A stretch of DNA of 64,000 bases from JAPLJU01 sp036725345 (lineage in GTDB: Bacteria; Desulfobacterota; Syntrophia; Syntrophales; UBA2192): NCBI GenBank assembly GCA_036725345.1, contig DAIMEJ010000007.1:89203-153202 (forward strand), written 5' to 3'. Every line of letters begins with the position of its first letter. The stretch's first letter is position 1. A model generated the notes under the pieces. The model was not told where the DNA came from and did no database searches. It saw only the letters and a program-made list of their open reading frames with translations. This document shows positions 42,049 through 50,245 of this stretch, piece after piece. Position numbers and translations under genes: made by a program.

Positions 42049-43026
42049 TCAGCGGTCGCTCACATTCTTGTCCGGCGGTTTCAAACTCTGGTATTTTCGC
42101 ACCACCTCCCGCAAGGCCGCAATTTCCTCTTCGTCCATCTCGAAGCTGTATCTGTAGCCCCCGATGAACTGCACGCTGATCGAGTTCGACCGGGCCAGCC
42201 GGCTCACCTTTTCCTCATCGGTGATTTCATCGTCGGACCATTCCGCGATGCCGTCCGCTGACACGGAGGACTGTTTACGGGGGTGGACGCTTTTGACCTC
42301 CAGGCGGGTGCCGCTGTCTCCCTGGAGCACCACCGTGTCGTAAGACAGATAGTCCGGAGCGCTGAAGCGGGTCTTGAGCCGGTAGGATTTTTTGCCCGAG
42401 TACCTCTGAACGGCGTAGAGCTCCACATAAAATTTCCTGTCGTACCCCACCGTTTGCTCCACCGGTTTGGCCGCTCGATATAAGACGGCCTTCCGGGTCT
42501 GATCGTCTTCCACCACGATGTTCCTTGTCATGTGTTTCTGCGTCTCGCCGTCGCGCTGGAGCTTGAGCTTCCTTTCCGCAAGGGCGGAGGCGTGCTCCTT
42601 CGTGAAATATTTTTCCTTGAGTTCGCGTTCCAGGAGTTCGATTTTGGCTCTCGCCGTCGTCTGGCCCTGGAGAGACTTGAGAAGCGCCTCATAGTTGGTT
42701 GACGACACGTCTTTAATCGCCTTGATTTTTTCCTCTGCCGAAGGAACGAGAGGACTGGTGGGGAACCGGTCTGTCAGCTTGTCCAGGGCTTCCAGGGCAT
42801 CGGCGTATCTGCCCTCCGCGTAAAGATCCTGACCGGACTTGTAATAAAACTCTGCGGCCTTGTGGTAGACCTCCAGCTCCCTGTTGAGGGTCTCCTTTTC
42901 CTGCTCGAGTTCATGGACCCTTTTTCCCAACTCGACATTCCGGGTCTGGAGATCATCGTATTTCTGCTGGGATACGCAGCCCGGAAGAAGTAGACATACA
43001 ATGAGGATGCAAAAAAAATGTCTCAT
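42049..43026 (-). CDS. Coiled-coil/TPR-like lipoprotein of unknown function
   Basis: 325 residues. The signal peptide ends in LLPGC, lipid-anchored Cys17. A coiled coil (about 20-58, LQTRNVELGKRVHELEQEKETLNREL) is followed by a TPR-like repeat (about 60-105, AAEFYYKSGQDLYAEGRYADALEALDKLTDRFPTSPLVPSAEEKI). A beta-rich C-terminal domain (about 190-310) has many aromatic and charged residues. It resembles tol-pal system helper lipoproteins in layout only. It stands alone and converges on cheX. Confidence 0.75.
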   Translation of the reverse strand: MRHFFCILIVCLLLPGCVSQQKYDDLQTRNVELGKRVHELEQEKETLNRELEVYHKAAEFYYKSGQDLYAEGRYADALEALDKLTDRFPTSPLVPSAEEKIKAIKDVSSTNYEALLKSLQGQTTARAKIELLERELKEKYFTKEHASALAERKLKLQRDGETQKHMTRNIVVEDDQTRKAVLYRAAKPVEQTVGYDRKFYVELYAVQRYSGKKSYRLKTRFSAPDYLSYDTVVLQGDSGTRLEVKSVHPRKQSSVSADGIAEWSDDEITDEEKVSRLARSNSISVQFIGGYRYSFEMDEEEIAALREVVRKYQSLKPPDKNVSDR

Positions 43027-43490
43027 ACCTGCACCAGGGCCCTTTCATCCCATGAGGACCGGGACACTTCTTTCTGGACATGCTTTTGGGAAAAAGCCGG
43101 GCGGCACCGGTGGGCATGACTCAGGCGGGAAGCGTGATGCTCACAAAAACAAGAGGCCTTCAAGGAGATTCGCGGTTTTTGATGCGGGGTATTTCGATGA
43201 TTAAGCAGGTGGACCGCAATCCGTATAATGAATGAAAAGCAAGCCCCTTTGAAGCCTTTGCTGATGTCTCCCTTCCCGTTTTTTTGAGCGTCAATGTCTC
43301 TGCCGGTTTTTATTCACACGCCGACATTCTCTTTTTTCTTTAACTGTAATTTATATATCAAACTGTTGCAAAAATCAATTCGATCAAAAAATCCGCCGAG
43401 AGGGGATTTTCTCCAGGCGGGGCTCATGAGAACGTGAGGGCCCTCTTTTTTAAGCCCCCGTATGGATTGCGGAAATCGCTTTCCAGCGGC
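43027..43490. other. Intergenic stretch without a recognised gene
   Basis: Short frames occur on both strands but none has a convincing ribosome site or protein-like composition. The part from about 43318 to 43395 is clearly AT rich and could hold the promoter of the lipoprotein gene. No strong hairpin with a T tract is seen. Confidence 0.4.
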
Positions 43491-43639
43491 TTATTTAGGG
43501 CCGGCGGCCCCCTGCCGCATCTTCGTCTCCTCCCGTTTTTTCATGGGCTCTACCTGCTCATCCAGCTTCGCCCTGTCCTGTGCCGTGGCGCAACCCATGG
43601 TGGACACGGCAAAAAGACGGCAGGCATAAGGGTCGTCAT
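43491..43639 (-). pseudogene. Probable frameshifted small lipoprotein gene
   Basis: On the minus strand AGGAGGCAG precedes an ATG at 43639 and reads MTTLMPAVF. In the next frame the sequence continues LFAVSTMGCATAQDRAKLDEQ and on to a TAA at 43491, a typical small lipoprotein with lipobox STMGC and a charged helix. The span is 149 bp, so adding one base in the five-T run (plus-strand A5 at 43611-43615) would restore a 49-residue protein. Sequencing error or real decay cannot be separated here. Confidence 0.45.
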
Positions 43640-43735
43640 CTGCCTCCTATCGTCGCATCCTCTTCCGGTGATACTCAAGCATTGATTTTTCCCCATTCTG
43701 ATCACACATGATGGACAGGCGAGAATGGGCTCCGG

Positions 43736-44920
43736 CTATAAATCACCGGGGGGCGGGGTGCGATCCCCGTGGTTCGTCCTGGAATATAGAAGATAGATCA
43801 AGAGGAGTGCCGGACCGAACCAGAACATGAGATGGTCAGGAAACGCCATCAGGCGCAGGGTCAGGGCGATGCCGTTTATGAAGAGGTGAATGCCCGCCAG
43901 CTGCCTGATGACGTTTGACCTCCGGCTTTGAAGGGTGTCGATGGCGACTTTCATGACGGCGGGGAGGAGCAGCGCGTAATCGAAGGACCAGCCATAGGGC
44001 GCTGTCAGAAGGGACGCGAAAATGACGGCCGGCAACCGCTGATTCCACCTCCAGTTTTTTCTGTGGGCCCGCCAGTAAAAGATAAACCAGGCAATCCCCA
44101 TGCAGGGCAACAGGACCTGCAGCCAGGTCCTTTCTTCCCCCAGCAGTAAGCGCAAAAAGGAGCCCGGGGCGGGGGATTTGTAGAACAGAGGGGGCTGGTT
44201 AAGCATGAAACCGATATACCCGCTGATGACGTCGGGGTAGAGGAGCAGGGGCAGGGCGACGGCCGTCAGTCCGCCTGCTCCGATACCCAGGGCCAGCGGC
44301 CATTTCTTGTGGTCCCAGACCCACAGCAAAAGGGCGATCCAGAACAGGAACAGGATGTGGGGTTTGATAGCCACCAGGACCAGGCATAGCCCCGCGACCG
44401 GCCACTTCTGCAGTTTTGCGAACTGAAGAAAGGCCACAAGACCCAGAAGCATGAAGGGCACAACCTGTCCCACGCCGACGGCGAAGAGCACGGGGGCGAA
44501 GGTGAAGGTAATGAGCAGTGACGCGTAGCGATATTGCTCGCGTCCGCCATAGAGACGCCAGAGCCAGTCCCCGCAGATGAACACAAGGGCCATGTTGAAT
44601 AAAAACCAGAGAAATTTGCTCAAGGGGTAGTGCGCCAGACAGAAGGGAAGGGTGAAGAAAAAAGTCCACGGCGGATTGTACATCATCAAGGGGTCGGCCT
44701 TGGACCACCCTGCGGAATTTTGCAGCATCAGTAATTGGTCCGGTGAATAGGGGTTTTGGCCGGAGAGGATAGCCCTCCCGGCCGCCCAGTACTCGATGAA
44801 ATCGGGCAGCACGTTGTCGGCGTTCATCTTGGGGTAAAGCCAGCCGAGTTCCAGGGCAAAGAGCACCAGCGCGAGAACCAGTGCGATGGTTGTGACTGTT
44901 TTTGTTGGTTGATAAGGCAT
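43736..44920 (-). CDS. GT87-type (DUF2029) polytopic membrane glycosyltransferase
   Basis: 394 residues with about ten hydrophobic helices. The first periplasmic loop after helix 1 contains DFIEYWAAGRAILSGQNPYSPDQL, with the acidic pattern of polyprenyl-phosphate-sugar dependent GT-C enzymes of the DUF2029/GT87 group, and MYNPPWTFFFTLPF is also typical. It likely transfers a sugar, often mannose, from a lipid carrier on the outer face of the inner membrane. No neighbour defines the acceptor. Confidence 0.8.
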   Translation of the reverse strand: MPYQPTKTVTTIALVLALVLFALELGWLYPKMNADNVLPDFIEYWAAGRAILSGQNPYSPDQLLMLQNSAGWSKADPLMMYNPPWTFFFTLPFCLAHYPLSKFLWFLFNMALVFICGDWLWRLYGGREQYRYASLLITFTFAPVLFAVGVGQVVPFMLLGLVAFLQFAKLQKWPVAGLCLVLVAIKPHILFLFWIALLLWVWDHKKWPLALGIGAGGLTAVALPLLLYPDVISGYIGFMLNQPPLFYKSPAPGSFLRLLLGEERTWLQVLLPCMGIAWFIFYWRAHRKNWRWNQRLPAVIFASLLTAPYGWSFDYALLLPAVMKVAIDTLQSRRSNVIRQLAGIHLFINGIALTLRLMAFPDHLMFWFGPALLLIYLLYSRTNHGDRTPPPGDL

Positions 44921-45059
44921 GTGTTCGAAGAGGAAAATCCGGGTGGTGATCGAGCCGGACCCGTCGATGATTTTTTAATTTCAAAGACTTATATCATATC
45001 TTCATCCGGACTTCTTCTTTTTCATCCGGGTCCGGGACTGAATGACGGGGATGCGCAAA

Positions 45060-45092
45060 AAAAAGTTGCAGCCTTCAAGGCTGCAACTTTTT
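45060..45092. terminator. Bidirectional intrinsic terminator
   Basis: AAAAAGTTGCAGCCT and AGGCTGCAACTTTTT form a 15-bp perfect stem with a 3-base loop, T-rich on both strands. It follows assT by 125 bp on the minus strand and lies upstream of the GT87 gene, so it most likely ends the dsb-assT transcript. Its core closely resembles the hairpin at 63911-63943. Confidence 0.85.
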
Positions 45093-45217
45093 GAACGCAA
45101 GCGAACCACGTGAACGTCCTTTGCAGACCAACAAGCGGTCACGGCATCGCGGCCGGTTATTTGAATCCGGTTTTTTATCCCCAGGCGGGGCTCAACCCGC
45201 CTGGGGACATGATCTTG

Positions 45218-47047
45218 TTACTTGGTGAACGCTTTTTCAACGCTGAACGGGAATGCCTGATAGCCAAGGCAAGGCGTCATCTGTATCTGAACCGAAGGTT
45301 GCTTGGCCATCCATTTGAACTCGACGATCTCCGGGCTGGGCACGCCGACGGGTTTGCCCGTCGCGATGTCGAACTGCATGCCGGCAACGGCGGAATACGC
45401 GAATATGGAGTCTTTGTCAGGCTGATATTCCGTCAACGAAGTCACCGAGCTGTACCATTTGCTGCCGCGTTCCTTGCCGTATTCCCAGATTTGCTCCACG
45501 GTCATCTTTTTCTGGTCGATCTTGTAGATCACCGCACGAGAATATTTCATGTCGGGCAGCGGGGGTTGTTCCATACCCCGTCCGTCGCCGTTGTCAAAAG
45601 CGGAGAGATACAAGATGTCGCCCTTGCTCTTGCTGTCGATTTTGAAAGCCGTGTGCTGGGTCCAGGTGTAGTCGAAATTGGTGCCTGTGCATTTGCTGTT
45701 TTCGCAGTTGAGCTTGTTGCCCTTGGAGTCTACGGGCGTCAGGAATTTGTTCTTGAATTCAGGCTTCCACCCCTCCGGGCTGCCCAGGATCCACTTGACC
45801 TGTTTGTCCCTGCCGATCTTGATCATGGCGCACTGGTGACGGGAAGAAAGGATGATGGAGTCGTCCTCGGCGTCGTGGTCAACGCTGTTGACATGAGCCC
45901 AGTTCCTGCCGGGGCTGACACCGACGATATCGCCGAACTTCTCGGACTGGTCGGCCTTGGCCAGTTCTGCCTCGCTCAAAGTCTTGCCTGTCTGGGAAGC
46001 GTCGATGTTCAGGCAGACGGCGCCCTGGTCGAGGATCTTGACGACCGTGTCCCTGTAGGGGTCCAGCATGAAATAGAGATGCCAGTCGTCGATGACGTTG
46101 CCGTCCTTGTCCACCTCGACGATGACGTCACGGACCGTCCTGACATTCTTGCCGTCAAGGCGTTTCAGGTTGGCGTTGGCCACCCTGAGGAAATAATTGC
46201 CGTTGGGGGAGTTGTCCATGGAATGTGAAAAGTCGTTGTAGCCGGCGGGAAGCTCCCTGTTGAATATCTCCCTCCCCATGATGTCGTATTTGACGTATCT
46301 CTGGCCGTACCCCCAGGACATGGCGCCGTCGTTGTTCTGCTTGAAGCCCATCATAACGCCCGCGTGGAAGGCCGATTTCATGTTATAGATGGGTTCAGGC
46401 AGCAGATACCACCGGATGGCACCCGTTGTGTCGATGATGAACACCTCAGGGTTATAATTCCATTCCAGGGCGCCTCCCATGGGGTTGTTCCACACCAGTT
46501 TGGTGCCTTTACCACTCTTGATGGCGAAGTTGTTGATAAAGTACAGCCTGTCCTTGAATGCGGGATCCACCTTGGTCACTTTGATGGTCTCGAAGAACGC
46601 GCCTTTTTGAGCTGGGATGCCCGTCGGGTCCGTGTAAACCGCCGGGGCGTACATCTTGTAGCTTTCCTTGACATGGTCGGCTGTCCTGACGTGCCTCCGG
46701 TCATATTCAACCTCAACCGTGTTCACGTAATCGGGATACAGCCCGAATACGGGAATGCCGCCATGCGTCCTGATGTGTTTGTCGCTGACCTTGTAACTGA
46801 TCGTTTGACCGCCCGCCTTGGGAACGATAGTCACTTTCGCGTTGCTGACATAGTAGCCGCCATTTTTGATGACCGCCGTCAGGGGAGCGATGCCGTAGGG
46901 GTTCATGACTACTTCGCCTATCTTCCCTGTAATCGCATAGTCCAGTTTCGGACCCGAGGGGCCACCGATCGCCATGACGACCGAGGGCATCAATACGATG
47001 ACAAAGAATACGGCCATCAACCACGAAAACACTTTGCCTTTCTTCAT
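45218..47047 (-). CDS. assT: Periplasmic arylsulfate sulfotransferase AssT
   Basis: 609 residues with a signal peptide (about 1-26). It is a PAPS-independent arylsulfotransferase that moves sulfate from phenolic sulfate esters to phenols by a sulfo-histidine intermediate. Residues matching the E. coli enzyme can be placed at near-constant offset: His275 (HSMDNSPNG), His385 (WAHVNS), Arg403 (SSRHQ) and the likely nucleophile His465 (WTQHTAF). A Cys448-Cys453 pair (CENSKC) fits the structural disulfide made by DsbL. GGAGG precedes the start. It is the last gene of a dsbL-dsbI-assT run. Confidence 0.92.
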   Translation of the reverse strand: MKKGKVFSWLMAVFFVIVLMPSVVMAIGGPSGPKLDYAITGKIGEVVMNPYGIAPLTAVIKNGGYYVSNAKVTIVPKAGGQTISYKVSDKHIRTHGGIPVFGLYPDYVNTVEVEYDRRHVRTADHVKESYKMYAPAVYTDPTGIPAQKGAFFETIKVTKVDPAFKDRLYFINNFAIKSGKGTKLVWNNPMGGALEWNYNPEVFIIDTTGAIRWYLLPEPIYNMKSAFHAGVMMGFKQNNDGAMSWGYGQRYVKYDIMGREIFNRELPAGYNDFSHSMDNSPNGNYFLRVANANLKRLDGKNVRTVRDVIVEVDKDGNVIDDWHLYFMLDPYRDTVVKILDQGAVCLNIDASQTGKTLSEAELAKADQSEKFGDIVGVSPGRNWAHVNSVDHDAEDDSIILSSRHQCAMIKIGRDKQVKWILGSPEGWKPEFKNKFLTPVDSKGNKLNCENSKCTGTNFDYTWTQHTAFKIDSKSKGDILYLSAFDNGDGRGMEQPPLPDMKYSRAVIYKIDQKKMTVEQIWEYGKERGSKWYSSVTSLTEYQPDKDSIFAYSAVAGMQFDIATGKPVGVPSPEIVEFKWMAKQPSVQIQMTPCLGYQAFPFSVEKAFTK

Positions 47048-47075
47048 CAGTACAGACCTCCTCCATTATATTTTT

Positions 47076-47714
47076 TTAAGCAGACTGACGCCTCTTTTTC
47101 ACTTCGACGACGACCCATGAAACGAGGCAGATGACGAGAACCAGAAAAATGGTGCCGAAGGCAAGCAGCGTGCTCTGCTCCATGTTCATGAAGTGTTTAG
47201 AAGGTATCAGGTACCAGCCGTCCACATATGCGTCCGTCAGATATTTCTGCAGCGGGCTGAGTTCGGCGTCCGGGGGCACGATCGGATAGTCGACGCCGCA
47301 GTCCCCTGTCGGTAGAAACGTGCTGGGAAACCACTCGTGCAGGGGCAAATTGAAGGGAAATGTCGGTGTTTGACTGCAGCCCTGAACGCCGAAAGGATCG
47401 CCGCTGCGGAAAGCCTCGCCGATCTTGATCAGCTTAAGGGAGAAGCCGATGCCCTTCACCGTGCCGTAGAGGGCTATGATGTAAGCAATGACCTTCAGCA
47501 CGAGGTTTTTGGCATTGATCGCGCCGACAATCCCGGCGATCATCAGACAAACCATGGAAAACCGGATGTAAACGCACTGCTCACACGGTCTCATGTAGAG
47601 CCACTTTTGAAATATCTGATAAGCCACCTGCTCGAGAGCGAGACCTACGACGAACAGCAGAATCCACAACACCCGGCGATCCTGTAAGGCGGCTATTTTC
47701 TCGATGAGTTTCAT
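47076..47714 (-). CDS. dsbI: DsbI, DsbB-like quinone-linked thiol oxidase
   Basis: 212 residues from ATG 47714, chosen for GGGAGG 4 bp upstream. Five hydrophobic helices; Cys44 and Cys47 in CEQC form the quinone-proximal pair, and Cys113 and Cys139 lie in the second periplasmic loop, as in DsbB/DsbI. It would reoxidise DsbL, encoded directly upstream. The C-terminal tail is basic and cytoplasmic. Confidence 0.9.
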   Translation of the reverse strand: MKLIEKIAALQDRRVLWILLFVVGLALEQVAYQIFQKWLYMRPCEQCVYIRFSMVCLMIAGIVGAINAKNLVLKVIAYIIALYGTVKGIGFSLKLIKIGEAFRSGDPFGVQGCSQTPTFPFNLPLHEWFPSTFLPTGDCGVDYPIVPPDAELSPLQKYLTDAYVDGWYLIPSKHFMNMEQSTLLAFGTIFLVLVICLVSWVVVEVKKRRQSA

Positions 47715-47754
47715 AACACCTCCCAACGACAAATAGTCATATTTTGGATTTTGA

Positions 47755-48435
47755 CTACTTCGCCATCAATTCTTTGATCGTCGCGGCCATCCCGTTGATG
47801 GATTTGATGCTCTTTGTGTAAATGAGATATTTGCCCTTCACCACGAAAGCGGGAACCCCCTGAATGCCGGCGATTTCGCGCGCCCCTTCCCACTGTTTGA
47901 GCCTGGCCTGGGTAGCGGGTTCCTTCAGGAGTTTCTGAAATTCCGCGTCCGAAATCCCCGCGGCGTCCAGACCTGTTTTCATGAAAGCGGCCGGGTCTTT
48001 TCCGTCGCCCCACCTTTCCTTTTTGTCGTGGTAAGCGTTGTAGTAAGCCATCTTGGCCTTTTTGAAGGAAGACTTGTCGTCGAAGAGGCCCACTTTGGCC
48101 TTTTCGTCTTTTGTAATCAGCGCCGCGAAGAGTTCGCTGGCCTGGGGGCCGTATTTGCCTTTGGTTTTCAGGTGCCAGACGGTGTATTTGATGCCGTCTT
48201 TTTGTATGATTTTAACCACTTCGGGGGTCACCGACTTGTCGTATTTGTAGCAGAACGGGCAGTCGTAGCTGAAAACTTTAATGACGGTTTTGTCCATGTT
48301 GGGAATCGGTTTTGCCAAGACCATGTAATCTTCGCCCTCTTTCGCGGCCGCCTGTGCCGACAGGCTGAAGGTAAGGACAAGAACCATAGCCAACGCCAAC
48401 GCTAAAAACCCTCTTTTCATCATTGAATGTTTCAT
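47755..48435 (-). CDS. dsbL: DsbL, DsbA-like thiol oxidase dedicated to AssT
   Basis: 226 residues with a signal peptide (about 1-30). A thioredoxin-fold oxidase with active site CPFC (Cys59, Cys62), an inserted helical region, and the cis-Pro loop GVPAF. CPFC lies between DsbA (CPHC) and DsbL (CAFC) of E. coli. Strong GGAG site before the ATG. The order dsbL-dsbI-assT keeps the three partners of the uropathogenic E. coli assT operon together. Confidence 0.9.
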   Translation of the reverse strand: MKHSMMKRGFLALALAMVLVLTFSLSAQAAAKEGEDYMVLAKPIPNMDKTVIKVFSYDCPFCYKYDKSVTPEVVKIIQKDGIKYTVWHLKTKGKYGPQASELFAALITKDEKAKVGLFDDKSSFKKAKMAYYNAYHDKKERWGDGKDPAAFMKTGLDAAGISDAEFQKLLKEPATQARLKQWEGAREIAGIQGVPAFVVKGKYLIYTKSIKSINGMAATIKELMAK

Positions 48436-48548
48436 AACACGCTCCTTTCTTCGTTTTATGTAATGAATCCGGTTTGGTCGCCTTTGTTCACTTTAAATGC
48501 CATCGGTGCCTCTCCATCGCGTTTGTCGCCGATATTGAAAGGCCCCCC

Positions 48549-49577
48549 TCACTTTTTGTGCAGTTGCAGATAGCCCCGGACAAACTTGAGCGCCTCCTCG
48601 CCGGGCAGCCCCAGAAGCTTCATCCTGTACAAATAGTCATCAAAAACCGGCTTGGCCCTCTCCACCCATCGGGCTTCCTCTTCCTTGGACAGGCTGATAA
48701 CCTTCGTTCCGCCCTTCACCAGTGAGGCCTTCGAATTTTTCTCCATGTCGTCCCACATGGCCGTATATTTTTCCACGTACTCATAACTCATGTTATCGAT
48801 GATCTTCTGAATATCGGGAGGCAGGGAATTCCACTTCTTTTTGTTCATGGCGACGATAAACACACCGGTATAAGCCGTCGCATGATTTTCCGTGGCGTAG
48901 CCGATGACCTCCCCATATTTGAAACCATATGCGGTCGAATAGGGTGTCATCACACCTTCTACATCTCCCCGCGACAGGGCGTTATAGATTTCGCTTGCGG
49001 GCACTGCTGCTGGCGTACCGCCCAGCGACTTCATGAACCTGGTAATGATTCCGTAAGTTATGATTCTCATGCCCTGGAGGTCCTCCAGTTTGTTAACCGG
49101 TTTGTTCTTTGTAAGGAGGACGGCTGGAGCATGTGCGTGGAACCAGAGAATTTTGACATCGTCAAACTCTTTTGGCTTGAACTTGGCGTAGAATGCATTT
49201 GCCAGCCGGGTCGGTATCGTATTGTTCGAATAACCGAGGGGGAGGTCCAGCACCGAGGTGAGAGGAAACCTCGCTTCAGTAAACCCCAGAAGGTGATTTC
49301 CCACATCGGAGACACCCAGCGTCGTGTCGTGATAGGCCCGGACCGCCGGTACGAGAGTCCCGGCAGGATAATAATCGACCTTCACCCGCCCGTTCGTCCT
49401 TTTCTCCAAATCCTTGCACCAGCTTTCCAGCATCAGGTTCTGCCTGTGATCGGCGGGGAACCAGTTGGCCACTTTGAGGGTTATTGGTTTGTCTTGGGCA
49501 TAGCCCTGAAGCGGTGCAACCCATACCGAAAGAAACACGGCTAATACAAGAACCTGTAAAACCGATAACCTTTTCAT
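48549..49577 (-). CDS. TRAP transporter solute-binding protein (DctP family), orphan
   Basis: 342 residues, signal peptide about 1-28, GAGGAGG ribosome site. The DctP fold is supported by ITLKVANWFPADH at the start, the central LEDLQGMRIITYG and a binding-pocket Arg-like region, then PASEIYNALSRGDVEGVMTPYS. No DctQ or DctM membrane subunit is in the window. It sits 113 bp upstream of dsbL on the same strand, so it may bind an aromatic or sulfated ligand for the AssT system, which is inference. Confidence 0.88.
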   Translation of the reverse strand: MKRLSVLQVLVLAVFLSVWVAPLQGYAQDKPITLKVANWFPADHRQNLMLESWCKDLEKRTNGRVKVDYYPAGTLVPAVRAYHDTTLGVSDVGNHLLGFTEARFPLTSVLDLPLGYSNNTIPTRLANAFYAKFKPKEFDDVKILWFHAHAPAVLLTKNKPVNKLEDLQGMRIITYGIITRFMKSLGGTPAAVPASEIYNALSRGDVEGVMTPYSTAYGFKYGEVIGYATENHATAYTGVFIVAMNKKKWNSLPPDIQKIIDNMSYEYVEKYTAMWDDMEKNSKASLVKGGTKVISLSKEEEARWVERAKPVFDDYLYRMKLLGLPGEEALKFVRGYLQLHKK

Positions 49578-49670
49578 AAGACCTCCTCACTTCCTTATTT
49601 TACTTTGTGTCTTCGCCTGGTATCTCTCCATGTAAACCCTGTTGTCAAATTCGGGCAGCACAAGGCTGCT

Positions 49671-49970
49671 CTAAAGGACAACCTCTTTTCCGGAAACCTG
49701 GCTGTGCCACACCTCCGATTTTTCACCGAGAACCTTGACGGCCCCGAGAAGCACTCTGAATTGCTCCGTTTGTGTGTATTTCTCCATCTCCACCTGCGTC
49801 TCCCATTCCCAGGTCAACTTGAAATTGTACTGGTCATCGACTGCCTTGTATAGGACGGGTGCCCCGGGCCCTTCCCGTCTCTCACGGGCGCTTGTCAGGG
49901 AGCGCATGGCCTGCAGGAACTCTTCTTCCTTTTCGGGCCTCACCTTCACAACGACTGTCATCTCGACCAT
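49671..49970 (-). CDS. Small ABM-fold (antibiotic biosynthesis monooxygenase-like) protein
   Basis: 99 residues from ATG 49970, where AAAGGG lies 6 bp upstream and ABM-type sequence begins (MVEMTVVVKVRPEKEEEFLQAMRSL). A ferredoxin-like dimeric barrel ending in WEWETQVEMEKYTQTEQFRVLLGAVKVL. The frame extends upstream to 50204 with weak starts at 50045 and 50033; the extra sequence does not look like this family. Members act on quinones, haem or polyketides; the substrate here is unknown. Confidence 0.7.
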   Translation of the reverse strand: MVEMTVVVKVRPEKEEEFLQAMRSLTSARERREGPGAPVLYKAVDDQYNFKLTWEWETQVEMEKYTQTEQFRVLLGAVKVLGEKSEVWHSQVSGKEVVL

Positions 49971-50245
49971 GCGACACCCTTTCACTTCAATGCCGAACTC
50001 CTGGCCATCAGGTGCAAGAAGGGATATCAACATTTGTACCATCATGAAGTTATCAGGAACATTTTTATAATGTATTGATTTATTTGATTGATTTACGCAG
50101 GCAGGCTGAAAGAAGTAAATTTGATTGTCAGGATTGCCCGTCACATTTGATGGTTTCCGTGCGACTTGACGGATTGTGCGGATAAGGGATCCAGACTCGC
50201 TCAATCATTCAATGGGTATGGGTGGCGGGACCTTCGGGAAAGGTT

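Noticed and set aside
43434..43685. 83-codon plus-strand frame near 43.5 kb
   Set aside because: It overlaps the better supported, frameshifted small lipoprotein on the other strand and has no ribosome site.
45110..47134. Plus-strand frames of 372 and 256 codons opposite assT
   Set aside because: The minus strand encodes a full AssT with catalytic residues in register, so the opposite frames are shadows.
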